A DNA stretch of 64,000 nt from Paenibacillus macquariensis (GCF_900156375.1 NZ_FTNK01000003.1:434001-498000); one strand, 5' to 3'; shown: positions 52,611-61,259, counted from the first letter of the stretch. Program-made: numbers and translations. The notes: generated from the letters alone by a model not told the origin.

Positions 52611-52950
52611 GGGATAGTCCTCTTTTCATTAGGTTAGATAACCTCTATTTTCATTTATAACATTATAATTCAAAGTTATCCGATAAGATTTATATTTAGT
52701 TGGTATGGTACCCCTTTTTTGGATCACTTGTCAATAATTGAGGATTTAGTTGGGATACTTTTGAGATTTTGGCATTATTCATTTGTATGTTCCTTCTATT
52801 ATATAAGCAACGTTACAGTTGATTAGATCGATAGAGAATAAAATTAGGCCAAGAACGAATGAATTTGATTATGAATATATGTTTTTGGTACTCAACCGTG
52901 TGATAAATGAAGTTAATAGAAGACTTATTTCTATATTTGTTAAAAAATAA
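52611..52950. other. AT-rich intergenic region, no gene seen
   Basis: 340 bases between divergent M20 and pho operon genes. Short minus-strand ORFs here lack ribosome sites and coding-like composition. No RNA motif recognised; the regulatory part starts at 52959. Confidence 0.4.
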
Positions 52951-52958
52951 ATGCGATT

Positions 52959-52997
52959 TTACATTACCATAACATTCCAATGGTTCAGATTTAACAC
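52959..52997 (+). promoter_or_regulatory. PhoP (Pho box) binding repeats
   Basis: Four hexamers exactly 11 bases apart: TTACAT (52959), TAACAT (52970), TGGTTC (52981, degenerate), TAACAC (52992). The Bacillus PhoP consensus is TTAACA direct repeats with 11-base phasing. The array sits about 55-90 bases ahead of an operon that contains pstS, pstC and pstA, and a TATATA box follows at about 53000. Confidence 0.75.
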
Positions 52998-53050
52998 TTA
53001 TATACGACAATGAACCTATAGCTTTTATGACAAGAAAAGGGTGAATCTAA

Positions 53051-54508
53051 TTGAAAAATAGTAAATTAATGACGATTATGGTCGCAACTACACTAGTTAC
53101 ATCCGCTTTAGCAGCTGGAACGGCAGGAGCAGCAAGTGCCAAGCCAACGAATCAAGCAGTGAAGAAAGCAGTAGCGAAAAAGGCAGTAGCATACAAAGTT
53201 GTCGATTCATCAATTAACGTGAATGGTAGTAACGTAACTTTGAAATCCATTCTAGTTAATCAAACACCGCTGTATGCGGTAAGTGATCTTGCGAAGGCAT
53301 TGAAGGTTTCGGCGACACTCTCCAAAGGAACGATTACATTAACGGATACCAATGCTGTTCATACAGTTAACATTCAACCACAGTCACTGAAATATTTAGT
53401 TAATAGTGCGAATCTTACATTTAAGACTGCACCAATCGCACAAGATGGAAGAACTTATGTTGAACTTGGTGCGATTGTAGAAGCAATCGGTGGCGAAGTG
53501 ATTACAGGTCAAGCGGATAAAGTGAATCGTATCCTAAGTGTGAAAAGACTGAGTGGAACATTTGATACCCTTCATTGGGACGCTACTGGAAATATTGTTG
53601 CAACCCAAGAAGATGGAGAAACGGCTCAACTTTACAAGATTAACAAATCAACCTATGCATCTGAGTCGTTGTCTACTTCTGCAAGTGCAGGATCAATGAC
53701 AGTTTCACCTGATGGTCAGCTGGGAGCATTCATTGACGATAATAATATGTTCTCTCTGTTAACAATCAGCAATGGGCAAGTTCAAATCCTAGGTTCTGAT
53801 ACATCAGTCAAAACAGATCTAAGATGGTCTGCTGATAATAAAAAGGTATATTTCATTCAAGGTGACAAACAAGAGAAAATTTCCTACATAAGCCTCGACA
53901 CAGGCAAAATCACAACAGTATTAGCAGATAAGGTTGAGAATAAGTCCGATGTTCGTGTATCTTCCGATGAAACAAAGATCGTCTATATCGTAAATATAAC
54001 GGGCGTTGCTAAAACGGATAAAGACGGCACCGAGGAATCGTTAACGATCGACTACTCTGGTGCAGGTGCACAAGTCTATTCGCTTGATATCGCTACAAAG
54101 GATGCTAAGCCAGCTCAATTAACAAAGAGCAATGATAACAAGTTATATCCTGCATTACTAAGCGGTGGCAATGTCGTGTATATGAGCGCTGATGCAGATA
54201 ATGTAAGTGCCACTAACGTAATAAAACTAGTTACAGTTGATGGGAAGTCTCAGGATTTAGTTAGTAATATTGATGTTACTTTCGAAGATGTATCTTATGA
54301 CGGAATTATCATTGTAGCTGGAATTGCTAAAGACGGAAGCATGAAAGTGATTAAGGTTGATTCAAACGGAACGCAAGTGGAACTATTCAGCACAAAGAAC
54401 GATATTTCGGAAGTAGCTCTTTCACCGGATGGTACACAATTGGCAGTTATCTCTGACGGTAAAGTCATCGTAATTACGAATGGTCAACAAATTCAGCTTA
54501 CACAATAA
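53051..54508 (+). CDS. secreted stalk-domain plus beta-propeller protein in the pho operon
   Basis: 485 residues, TTG start with AAAAGGGTGAA. Signal peptide with cleavage near GTAGAASAKP (about residue 30); no lipobox. Residues about 50-170 are a copper-amine-oxidase N-terminal-like (stalk) domain: INVNGSNVTLKSILVNQTPLYAVSDL, YVELGAIVEAIGG. Residues about 180-485 are TolB/WD40-like repeats (SPDGQLGAFIDD, LRWSADNKKVYFI, SSDETKIVYIV, LSPDGTQLAVISDG). First gene behind the Pho box, 12-30 bases before pstS. Function unknown; possibly a cell-wall-associated phosphate-starvation protein. Confidence 0.82.
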   Translation: MKNSKLMTIMVATTLVTSALAAGTAGAASAKPTNQAVKKAVAKKAVAYKVVDSSINVNGSNVTLKSILVNQTPLYAVSDLAKALKVSATLSKGTITLTDTNAVHTVNIQPQSLKYLVNSANLTFKTAPIAQDGRTYVELGAIVEAIGGEVITGQADKVNRILSVKRLSGTFDTLHWDATGNIVATQEDGETAQLYKINKSTYASESLSTSASAGSMTVSPDGQLGAFIDDNNMFSLLTISNGQVQILGSDTSVKTDLRWSADNKKVYFIQGDKQEKISYISLDTGKITTVLADKVENKSDVRVSSDETKIVYIVNITGVAKTDKDGTEESLTIDYSGAGAQVYSLDIATKDAKPAQLTKSNDNKLYPALLSGGNVVYMSADADNVSATNVIKLVTVDGKSQDLVSNIDVTFEDVSYDGIIIVAGIAKDGSMKVIKVDSNGTQVELFSTKNDISEVALSPDGTQLAVISDGKVIVITNGQQIQLTQ

Positions 54509-54538
54509 AATGAGGTTTAAATGAGAGGGGTTTTACAA

Positions 54539-55399
54539 GTGAAATTATTCAAAAAAATATCATTAGTTGCAGTTACATCCGTTATGTTGGTGTCATCTGC
54601 TCTTGTCGGTGCAGTTTCAGCTGCTCCAAGTCAATTGAGTGGGAAAATTACAGTAAATGGTTCAACTGCACTATTACCTTTGACTCTTCAAGCTGCAAAA
54701 GAGTTTCAAAAATTGAATCCTAAAGTAAAAGTTGCTGCTTCCGGTAAGGGTTCTGTTACAGGGCCACAAGCTGTGAAAAAGGGCATTGCCGACATTGGTG
54801 CTTGTGACTGGGATGCAAGTATGGATGTTCCTGGATTTAAAGCTTTTTCAGGTCAAGTAGCTAACAAGGTAGCGGTAATTCCTTTCGCTACAGTCGTTAA
54901 CAATAATGTAAAAGTTACGGATCTTTCCACGGATCAATTGAAAGGTATCTACTCAGGTAAAATCACGAACTGGAAAGATGTTGGTGGTGATAATGCTGAT
55001 ATCGTAGTCATCACACGCGCATTTGGATCGGGTACTCGTGTTAACTATCAATCTAAAGCACTAAGTGGTGGCGATATCACAAAGAAAGAAAAGAACTATA
55101 AAGAAGTTGGATCAAGTGGTGACATGAAAACAGCTGTTGCTACTACACCGAACTCTATCGGTTATATTGACTTGGTATATGTGACTAGTGATTTGAAGGC
55201 AGTTAAATTCAACGGTGTGGCTGCATCAACAGATAATGTTATTAACGGTAGTTACAAAATATGGGCATATGGCTATTATATGACTAAGGGTCAACCAACT
55301 GGTGCAACAAAAGCCTTTATTGAATATGTTCAAAGCTCCAAGTTCCAACAAAGTTCATTGAAGAAATTGAAGTTCATTCCGATTGCTGCAATGAAATAA
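54539..55399 (+). CDS. pstS: phosphate ABC transporter substrate-binding protein PstS
   Basis: 286 residues from GTG 54539 (AGAGGGG 8 bases upstream); ATG 54521 is an alternative adding six residues. Phosphate motifs: VNGSTALLPL (binds phosphate through Ser/Thr), GKGSVTGPQAVKKGIADIGA, VITRAFGSGTRVNYQ and TTPNSIGYIDL. The signal peptide ends VGAVSAAPSQ and has no Cys, so unlike most Gram-positive PstS it is not predicted to be a lipoprotein. Second gene of the pho operon; a hairpin separates it from pstC. Confidence 0.93.
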   Translation: MKLFKKISLVAVTSVMLVSSALVGAVSAAPSQLSGKITVNGSTALLPLTLQAAKEFQKLNPKVKVAASGKGSVTGPQAVKKGIADIGACDWDASMDVPGFKAFSGQVANKVAVIPFATVVNNNVKVTDLSTDQLKGIYSGKITNWKDVGGDNADIVVITRAFGSGTRVNYQSKALSGGDITKKEKNYKEVGSSGDMKTAVATTPNSIGYIDLVYVTSDLKAVKFNGVAASTDNVINGSYKIWAYGYYMTKGQPTGATKAFIEYVQSSKFQQSSLKKLKFIPIAAMK

Positions 55400-55428
55400 G
55401 AATTATTAAGAAAAAGAAAGATCATTAT

Positions 55429-55463
55429 GCAGCCAGCTCTAGAAACATTGGAGCTGGCTGCTT
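55429..55463 (+). terminator. intercistronic hairpin between pstS and pstC
   Basis: Perfect 11-bp stem GCAGCCAGCTC / GAGCTGGCTGC, followed by TTTCT. It probably gives partial termination or stabilises pstS mRNA, so that binding protein outnumbers permease. Confidence 0.8.
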
Positions 55464-55475
55464 TCTGGGAGGTAT

Positions 55476-56429
55476 ATGATGGGTACGCCTGCACAATCGT
55501 TCGCGACTAAAGATGAATTGCTAACTAAACCTATGGGCTCAAATCGGTTTAACAGATATGCGAGGGTGCACTTTAGCAATAAGTTGTTTAAATTTTATGC
55601 CCTATTTAGCATATTTGCCCTATGTTTTGTATTGGGCCTTGTTATTTTCTTCATTGGAAAAACAGCACTACTGACATTTCAACATGTTTCTGTTGCTGAG
55701 TTCTTCTTTTCATTTGATTGGACACCTGAGGAGGGACGCTTTGGAGCGGCTCTGTTTATCATTAATACATTATCGTTGACTGCTCTTACGCTCGTGATCG
55801 CGGTGCCTATATCTGTAGGTATGGCTATCTTGATTGCTGAGATTGCTCCAACTTGGTTTAAGAATTTAGTACGCCCGGTTCTCGATCTACTAGTAGGTAT
55901 TCCATCTATTGTATACGGTTATTTGGGATTGACGGTGCTCATACCCTTTCTTCGTGAAATAAGTGGTGAGAATCTTGGGGATGGTCTGCTTGCAGCAGCG
56001 CTGGTTCTAACACTCATGATCCTACCTACGATATGTCGTATTAGTGATGATGCGATTTCAGCGGTACCTAAGAAATACCGTGATGCTGCATATGCTATGG
56101 GGTCTACGCGCATACAAGTTATTATGAAAGTGATACTACCAGCAGCAGGTAGGGGTGTTGTTGCGGCAATTATTATGGGAATGACACGTGCAATAGGTGA
56201 GACTATGGCTGTTGTAATGGTTATAGGGAATACAGCGCAGTTAGCTAAGTCATTTTTCTCTCCTACTTCAGTGTTGACGAGTAATATTGTTATGCAAATA
56301 TCAAATGTCGATTTTGATTCGCCTTGGAATTATGCATTGCACATGATGGCATTCTTGTTGCTACTTATATCATTTGCTCTTATCTTATTTATACGCTTCC
56401 TGGGTAGAAAGGGAGGGGATCTTACATGA
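55476..56429 (+). CDS. pstC: phosphate ABC transporter permease PstC
   Basis: 317 residues, six hydrophobic segments after a cytosolic N-terminus of about 40 residues. EEGRFGAALFIINTL, VGIPSIVYGYLGL and the coupling loop AVPKKYRDAAYAMGSTRIQV (EAA-like), plus MTRAIGETMAVVMV, are diagnostic. GGGAGGTAT precedes; ATG 55479 is an equally good start. Overlaps pstA by 4 bases. Confidence 0.95.
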   Translation: MMGTPAQSFATKDELLTKPMGSNRFNRYARVHFSNKLFKFYALFSIFALCFVLGLVIFFIGKTALLTFQHVSVAEFFFSFDWTPEEGRFGAALFIINTLSLTALTLVIAVPISVGMAILIAEIAPTWFKNLVRPVLDLLVGIPSIVYGYLGLTVLIPFLREISGENLGDGLLAAALVLTLMILPTICRISDDAISAVPKKYRDAAYAMGSTRIQVIMKVILPAAGRGVVAAIIMGMTRAIGETMAVVMVIGNTAQLAKSFFSPTSVLTSNIVMQISNVDFDSPWNYALHMMAFLLLLISFALILFIRFLGRKGGDLT

Positions 56430-57307
56430 GTGGTTTTACAAGAACTCCGAAAATAACACGTTCTATTAGGCTTAATAAAATTGCAACAGTTGGGTTTTAT
56501 ACGTTAGGTATCTTAGTTCTAACGCTTATATTTTGGCTTCTTTATACGATTCTGAGCAAGGGGTTACCTAGCTTATCATGGGGGTTCTTGACGAAACTAC
56601 CTGAAGAAATGGATGTTGGTGGGGGAATTGGCCCCGTGTTATTTAATTCATTCTATATTCTAGGTATTTCATTAGCCTTATCGATCCCTATAGGGATCGG
56701 AGCCGGAATCTACATGGCTGAATATGCTCCAAAGAACAAGTTTACCGAAGTATTGCGTATTTGTGTTGAAAGCTTGGCCTCTGTCCCTTCTATTGTGTTT
56801 GGAATGTTAGGGTTAGCGATCTTTGCTTCTTATTTTCAAGTAGGACTTACGATATTAGGTGGGGCTGTCAGTCTAGCCTTTCTAAATCTACCTATGCTTG
56901 CTCGTGTCACAGAGGAATCTATTCGAGCTGTACCGGTTGATGTTCGTAACGCTTCCTATGCGCTAGGGACGACGAAATTCCAGTGTATTCGCACAGTCGT
57001 GCTACCTATCGCTATGCGAGGAATTATTACAGGCATTTGTTTGGTAGCAGGTAGAGCATTTGGAGAATCAGCGGTCATCCTCTTAACGGCGGGTCTAAGC
57101 ACTTCTGGAGAGATGTGGGACTTTAATCTATTCTCGCCTGGAGAGACGCTTGCAGTGCATCTGTGGTATGTACAATCAGAGGCAATCGTGGAAGATGCGA
57201 AGCAGATCGCAGACCGATCAGCAGCTGTATTAGTTCTGGTAGTGCTACTTATTAATCTTCTGTTCCGAATTCCTTTATGGATAAGCAACCGTAAATTGAA
57301 AATGTAG
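56426..57307 (+). CDS. pstA: phosphate ABC transporter permease PstA
   Basis: 293 residues, six hydrophobic segments. IGPVLFNSFYILGISLALSI, ESLASVPSIVFGMLGL, the coupling loop AVPVDVRNASYALGTTKFQC and GRAFGESAVILLTAG fit PstA. Start ATG overlaps pstC (ATGA), with GGGAGGGGAT upstream. The ATPase gene pstB, normally next, is absent. Confidence 0.95.
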   Translation: MSGFTRTPKITRSIRLNKIATVGFYTLGILVLTLIFWLLYTILSKGLPSLSWGFLTKLPEEMDVGGGIGPVLFNSFYILGISLALSIPIGIGAGIYMAEYAPKNKFTEVLRICVESLASVPSIVFGMLGLAIFASYFQVGLTILGGAVSLAFLNLPMLARVTEESIRAVPVDVRNASYALGTTKFQCIRTVVLPIAMRGIITGICLVAGRAFGESAVILLTAGLSTSGEMWDFNLFSPGETLAVHLWYVQSEAIVEDAKQIADRSAAVLVLVVLLINLLFRIPLWISNRKLKM

Positions 57308-57351
57308 TATGCCTTATTTCATTTCGCAAATTGGCTGATTCTTTGAGGTCT

Positions 57352-57378
57352 AAATAGACCTGGGGGATCGGTCTATTT
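57352..57378 (+). terminator. stem-loop after pstA
   Basis: AAATAGACC / GGTCTATTT with a 9-base loop, 45 bases after the pstA stop. A second small stem GGCCTC/GAGGTC with TATATTTTT occurs near 57460-57490. Confidence 0.6.
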
Positions 57379-57501
57379 GACTATTATCACTACATTAAGA
57401 AGACAGGAAACATTCTTTAACATTTGATTAAATGTAAATATTTGATAAGATACGATAAAGGCCTCCTTACACGAGGTCTATATTTTTATGGAGGGATTAA
57501 T

Positions 57502-57573
57502 ATGGGTATGTATTATCGTGGTTTAGATAGGGAGAAGTTTCATACAGGGGGTGAAATATACTATGAACCATAG
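57502..57573 (+). CDS. 23-residue leader peptide
   Basis: ATG 57502 is preceded by GGAGGGATTAAT, a strong site. The reading frame MGMYYRGLDREKFHTGGEIY ends at TAG 57573, overlapping the start of the next gene by 11 bases in another frame. It may be a translational coupling or regulatory peptide. Tyr-rich, no known family. Confidence 0.45.
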   Translation: MGMYYRGLDREKFHTGGEIYYEP

Positions 57574-58012
57574 TGCGATCTTTCAAGGTTCTAATACCCA
57601 GTTGGTGAACCAGCTTGTATTCTTTGATGAAGAGCGGCAATTTTTCTTGAAGAATTATATATCAGATAATTCTAATGAGCGAAATAAAGTGGATCAAGTT
57701 CTTTGTATGTATACGTCATCACTTGAGAATATTATTGCTGAGGGGAATCCAGAGTCTTTGAATTCTAGGGTTCTTATTGGTAGTCAAGTGACTCTTCAGT
57801 ATCAGGATGATGGTTATGAAGAGCAATATACGATTGTTTTTCCTCATTTGACGGATTCAAGTAAGAACTGGATCTCATTCCTATCTCCGATTGGATTGCA
57901 ATTATTAACGACTACCATGGATGAGCTGTATGAATTTGTGGTACCTTCAGGCTCTATTAAAGTAAGAATTAAAGAGATTAAATACATGAATTACGGTGAG
58001 GTAGACAGGTAA
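57563..58012 (+). CDS. GreA/GreB C-terminal-domain-like protein
   Basis: 149 residues. The N-terminal half is helical (NQLVFFDEERQFFLKNYI, RNKVDQVLCMYTSSLENII). The C-terminal half (about 70-145) follows the FKBP-like GreA/Rnk pattern: RVLIGSQVTLQYQDDGYEEQ, ISFLSPIGLQLLTTTMDELY, VVPSGSIKVRIKEI. The GreA coiled-coil tip with its acidic pair is not obvious. ATG 57563 follows AGGGGGTGA; GTG 57551 would lie on that site. Coupled to the leader peptide upstream. Role unknown; a secondary-channel factor is a guess. Confidence 0.7.
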   Translation: MNHSAIFQGSNTQLVNQLVFFDEERQFFLKNYISDNSNERNKVDQVLCMYTSSLENIIAEGNPESLNSRVLIGSQVTLQYQDDGYEEQYTIVFPHLTDSSKNWISFLSPIGLQLLTTTMDELYEFVVPSGSIKVRIKEIKYMNYGEVDR

Positions 58013-58042
58013 TCAAGTTTGTTACTATAAGGAGAGTGGAAG

Positions 58043-58240
58043 ATGATACAGGTTAAAGAGTTTGTAGATTCGGATAATTCTTATGCTGAGAATAAGGCTA
58101 ATCAGTTTTTAGCTGGATTAAAAGATGAGCAAGTGATTAACATCTGTTATGAATCTGTAATTAAGACCAACAACTCAAGAACAGAACGGCAGAGAAGCAC
58201 CATACTGGTCGTTTATAGAGTTGAAGATAAAGTAGAATAG
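58043..58240 (+). CDS. Cse60-like small sporulation protein
   Basis: 65 residues, AAGGAGAGTGG before the ATG. MIQVKEFVDSDNSYAENKAN then FLAGLKDEQVINICYESVI and a final strand STILVVYRVED. The pattern (VKxFxDxD..AENKxNxFL..., ending in a hydrophobic strand) is what I associate with the sigma-E-dependent Cse60 family (DUF2758), from memory only. Spaced 30 bases behind the GreA-like gene and 20 before a small membrane protein. Confidence 0.65.
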   Translation: MIQVKEFVDSDNSYAENKANQFLAGLKDEQVINICYESVIKTNNSRTERQRSTILVVYRVEDKVE

Positions 58241-58260
58241 TAAGGAAAGGAGTTTTTAGA

Positions 58261-58443
58261 GTGAGGGAATACCAACCTCCCCCCAAGGGAGGAATGGATG
58301 ATAAGACAACAAAGAAAAACATCGATGGTGTTAAAAATGAGGATCGGAAGTATAGTGTGTTCTTTTTATACTTATCTTCCATTTCGACGATGTGTATTGT
58401 GACACTCATGATTTGTTGGTTTGTTTACACGATCATTAAATAA
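58261..58443 (+). CDS. small single-span membrane protein
   Basis: 60 residues, GTG start with AAGGAAAGGAG upstream. A polar, Pro/Lys-rich N-terminus (REYQPPPKGGMDDKTTKKNI) precedes one hydrophobic helix (VFFLYLSSISTMCIVTLMIC) and a short tail. No family recognised. Last gene of the 57502-58443 cluster. Confidence 0.6.
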   Translation: MREYQPPPKGGMDDKTTKKNIDGVKNEDRKYSVFFLYLSSISTMCIVTLMICWFVYTIIK

Positions 58444-58477
58444 GGATAGCGAAGATGTCATGCTATTCATTTCACAA

Positions 58478-58516
58478 AAGGGACTACTTTTCTGTTTATA
58501 GAAAAGTAGTCCCTTA
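58478..58516 (+). terminator. stem-loop terminator
   Basis: AAGGGACTACTTTTCT / AGAAAAGTAGTCCCTT around GTTTAT; long perfect stem after the small membrane gene. Confidence 0.75.
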
Positions 58517-58559
58517 AATGTTTATTAGAGGTTTTGAGGTCTAATCTCCAATAGAACAC

Positions 58560-58590
58560 AAAAAAAGACTCCCCAGATGGAGAGTCTTTA
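58560..58590 (-). terminator. terminator of tRNA-Arg copy 2
   Basis: Minus strand: AAAGACTCTCC / GGGGAGTCTTT then TTTT, just past the tRNA 3' end. Confidence 0.85.
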
Positions 58591-58597
58591 TTCTATA

Positions 58598-58671
<74 letters not shown>

Positions 58672-58691
58672 GCGAAAAACGAACAATTAAT

Positions 58692-58720
58692 AATATATCA
58701 TGGCAGGCATGTAATAGCAA
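58692..58720 (-). promoter_or_regulatory. promoter of tRNA-Arg copy 2
   Basis: Minus strand TTGCTA (58720-58715) and TATATT (58697-58692), 17 bases apart, about 20 bases before the tRNA. Confidence 0.6.
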
Positions 58721-58800
58721 GCATTTTTTATTAATATATGAAAATGATGTGATAAAGGTGACTTTTTAAAACTTGGAAGAGGTGTGATATAATTTGAATA

Positions 58801-59757
58801 ATGGAGATATGGAAGAGAGGAGGAGCATTTATAAACGACACAAATTCCCCTGGCAAAGATAATATTGTGCTTTTTCCGAAGACGTTGGATTACTATCAGA
58901 TTCAACTTACGGTCATGCTTGAAAGCGAACGATACGCAGAAGCGATGGAGTTACTGCGATTCTTGCTTCAATGCCAAGGCCAGGAAGAGCGACATATTGA
59001 TGAATGGCAGGCGTTACTTGAATGGTTAGAGACTGCTTTCCCTCACTATATAGAGGGAGAAGATAATGAACAAGCTCATTTGGATAAAGAAATTGATCTA
59101 GATGAAGAAGAATTAACAAGGCTTAAAGTGATGGGTAAGCTTGCTGAAGATGCCGATTATGCTAATAAGTTGCTCTACAAAGTCATGCATGAGGCTTTGT
59201 CGGAACAGACCATGTTGGCATTAGAACATCTATCCTACTTGAACGGTGAAGATATAGATCGGTCTTTGACAGAATGGTTACAGACTAGAGCAATGCATCC
59301 ACTCCTTCAGTATCGGGTACTGCAGACCCTTCATAAGCGAGGCATGCAAGGATGCGTGACTTTTGTGCGAGGACAGGAACAAGTTGAAGTTGAAATTGAA
59401 AATGTTCCGCTGAAAGATAGCGACTTTCCGCTCGTTGTACACGATATTGTAGATCGGGTGGCACAACATACCGAAGTACAGGAACCTACGCTTTATTATT
59501 TTGCTCAAGAGCTGTGGATCCAATTTATTAAAGGTGCATATGGAACAAATGTCTATCAATCTTTGCTTATTGAAGAAGATTTGATTATGGATATCTGGGC
59601 GGCTGCACTTCATCAAACAGTATCTGAGAGTCTTACAGGAAATAGGAATGAAGAAGAAACACGTGCTATGTATGGGATAACAGAGAATATTCGGTTTCAA
59701 TTCGAACAAGCCTATCGTGCTCTGAAGCAATTTATTTCTGAAGGGATATCGGATTAA
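58801..59757 (+). CDS. conserved hypothetical upstream of tig
   Basis: About 318 residues if ATG 58801 is used, but the strongest ribosome site (GAGGAGGAG, 58817-58825) lies after that codon and points to ATA 58831, which would give a protein starting INDTNSPGKDNIVLFPKTLD. Helical and acidic; the first part (YYQIQLTVMLESERYAEAME) looks like a TPR-type helix pair, and a beta-rich middle (CVTFVRGQEQVEVEIENVPL) follows. No signal or membrane segment. Function unknown; position before trigger factor suggests a housekeeping role. Confidence 0.75.
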   Translation: MEIWKRGGAFINDTNSPGKDNIVLFPKTLDYYQIQLTVMLESERYAEAMELLRFLLQCQGQEERHIDEWQALLEWLETAFPHYIEGEDNEQAHLDKEIDLDEEELTRLKVMGKLAEDADYANKLLYKVMHEALSEQTMLALEHLSYLNGEDIDRSLTEWLQTRAMHPLLQYRVLQTLHKRGMQGCVTFVRGQEQVEVEIENVPLKDSDFPLVVHDIVDRVAQHTEVQEPTLYYFAQELWIQFIKGAYGTNVYQSLLIEEDLIMDIWAAALHQTVSESLTGNRNEEETRAMYGITENIRFQFEQAYRALKQFISEGISD

Positions 59758-59771
59758 CCATAACCCTGCTC

Positions 59772-59800
59772 TTGAAAAAGAATTCAATGTTGTTTATACT
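59772..59800 (+). promoter_or_regulatory. sigma-A promoter of tig
   Basis: TTGAAA (59772-59777) and TATACT (59795-59800), 17 bases apart, 77 bases ahead of tig. Confidence 0.65.
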
Positions 59801-59876
59801 AAAATGGTTGTTCTATGCGTGAATTTATGTAGATAATAATAAACAATTGAAATATTTTTGGAGGGGAAAGCATAAA

Positions 59877-61211
59877 ATGAAAGCAACCTGGGAAAAAATA
59901 GAGAAGAACCTTGGGGTTCTTGAAGTAGAAGTAGAAGTAGAGCGTGTAACCGAGGCACTCGATAAGGCTTTTACTAAAGTATCTAAGAAAGCAAATGTAC
60001 CTGGATTCCGTAAAGGTAAAGTGCCACGTTCCATATTTGAATCACGTTATGGCGTAGAAAGTCTGTATCAAGATGCAATTGATATCTTGCTTCCAGAAGT
60101 TTATACACAAGCGGTTGATGAAACAGACATATTCCCTGTAGATCGTCCGGAAATTGATATTGATCAATTTGCTAAAGGTCAGGTTTTTAAATTTAAAGCC
60201 AAAGTAATTGTTAAGCCTGAAGTAACATTGGGTCAATACACAGGTGTAGAAGTGCCAGTGCAAGCAGTTGTAGTAACTGAAGAAGAACTAAACGAAGAAT
60301 TGGGTCGTTTGCAAGAGCGTCATGCTGAGTTAGTTGTTATCGAAGAAGGCGTTGCAGAAAATGGCGATATCACAATTATCGACTTTGATGGTTCTGTAGA
60401 CGGTGTTCCTTTCGAAGGCGGACAAGCTGAGCGTTATTCTTTGGAACTTGGAAGTAACACATTTATTCCAGGATTTGAAGAGCAAGTTGTAGGATTAGCT
60501 ACAGGCGATCTTAAAGACGTTGAAGTTACTTTCCCAGATACGTACCATGCAGAAGATCTTGCTGGTAAAAAAGCAATCTTCAAAGTGAAAATTCATGAAA
60601 TCAAACGTAAACAACTTCCTGTATTGGATGATGAGTTTGCAAAAGACGTTAGTGAATTCGAAACATTATCTGAGTACAAAGAAGATTTGAACAAACAACT
60701 TGTTGCTCGTAAAGAGCAAGAAGCAAAAGGTGTTCGTGAAGGTCTTGTCGTAGATAAAGTTGCTGAATTAGCTGAAGTTGAGATTCCAGAAGCAATGATC
60801 GCTAGTGAAGTTCAAAGCATGATGCGTGATTTTGATAATCGTCTTCGCGCTCAAGGCATGAACCTTGAAATGTTCCTAAGCTTCTCCGGTCAAACAACGG
60901 AAGATCTTCAAGAACAAATGAAAGGTGATGCAGACAAACGCGTTCGTAACAATCTTGTTCTTGAGCAAGTATCTAAAGTTGAGAACATTGAAGTTACAGA
61001 CGAAGATGTCACTAAAGAATTGGAAGCAATGTCTGAATCCTACAAACGTTCTGCTGAAGAGCTTCGTAGCGTTCTAGAAGGTAATGGTTCATTGAATAGT
61101 TTACGTGAAGAAATTTCATTGCGTAAAACAATTGATTTCCTACTGTCTAACAGTAAAGAAATCGCTGCTGTAGAAGTTAAAGAAGAGGCAACTTCAGAAG
61201 AAAGTAAATAA
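59877..61211 (+). CDS. tig: trigger factor
   Basis: Ribosome-associated chaperone and prolyl isomerase. 444 residues. N-terminal ribosome-binding domain with VPGFRKGKVPRSIFESRYG (the GFRxGxxP signature, about res 39-57). FKBP domain about 160-245 (GDITIIDFDGSVDGVPFEGG, FIPGFEEQVVGL). C-terminal helical arms to residue 444 with an acidic tail. ATG 59877 follows GGAGGGGAAAGC; a longer ORF form has no site. Confidence 0.97.
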   Translation: MKATWEKIEKNLGVLEVEVEVERVTEALDKAFTKVSKKANVPGFRKGKVPRSIFESRYGVESLYQDAIDILLPEVYTQAVDETDIFPVDRPEIDIDQFAKGQVFKFKAKVIVKPEVTLGQYTGVEVPVQAVVVTEEELNEELGRLQERHAELVVIEEGVAENGDITIIDFDGSVDGVPFEGGQAERYSLELGSNTFIPGFEEQVVGLATGDLKDVEVTFPDTYHAEDLAGKKAIFKVKIHEIKRKQLPVLDDEFAKDVSEFETLSEYKEDLNKQLVARKEQEAKGVREGLVVDKVAELAEVEIPEAMIASEVQSMMRDFDNRLRAQGMNLEMFLSFSGQTTEDLQEQMKGDADKRVRNNLVLEQVSKVENIEVTDEDVTKELEAMSESYKRSAEELRSVLEGNGSLNSLREEISLRKTIDFLLSNSKEIAAVEVKEEATSEESK

Positions 61212-61225
61212 GAAGTCTGCTTATG

Positions 61226-61259
61226 ATAAGGCGCGTATTTATTTACGTGCCTTATTTTT
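61226..61259 (+). terminator. terminator of tig
   Basis: AAGGC.CGTA / TACG.GCCTT with a short loop, then ATTTTT. Confidence 0.85.
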
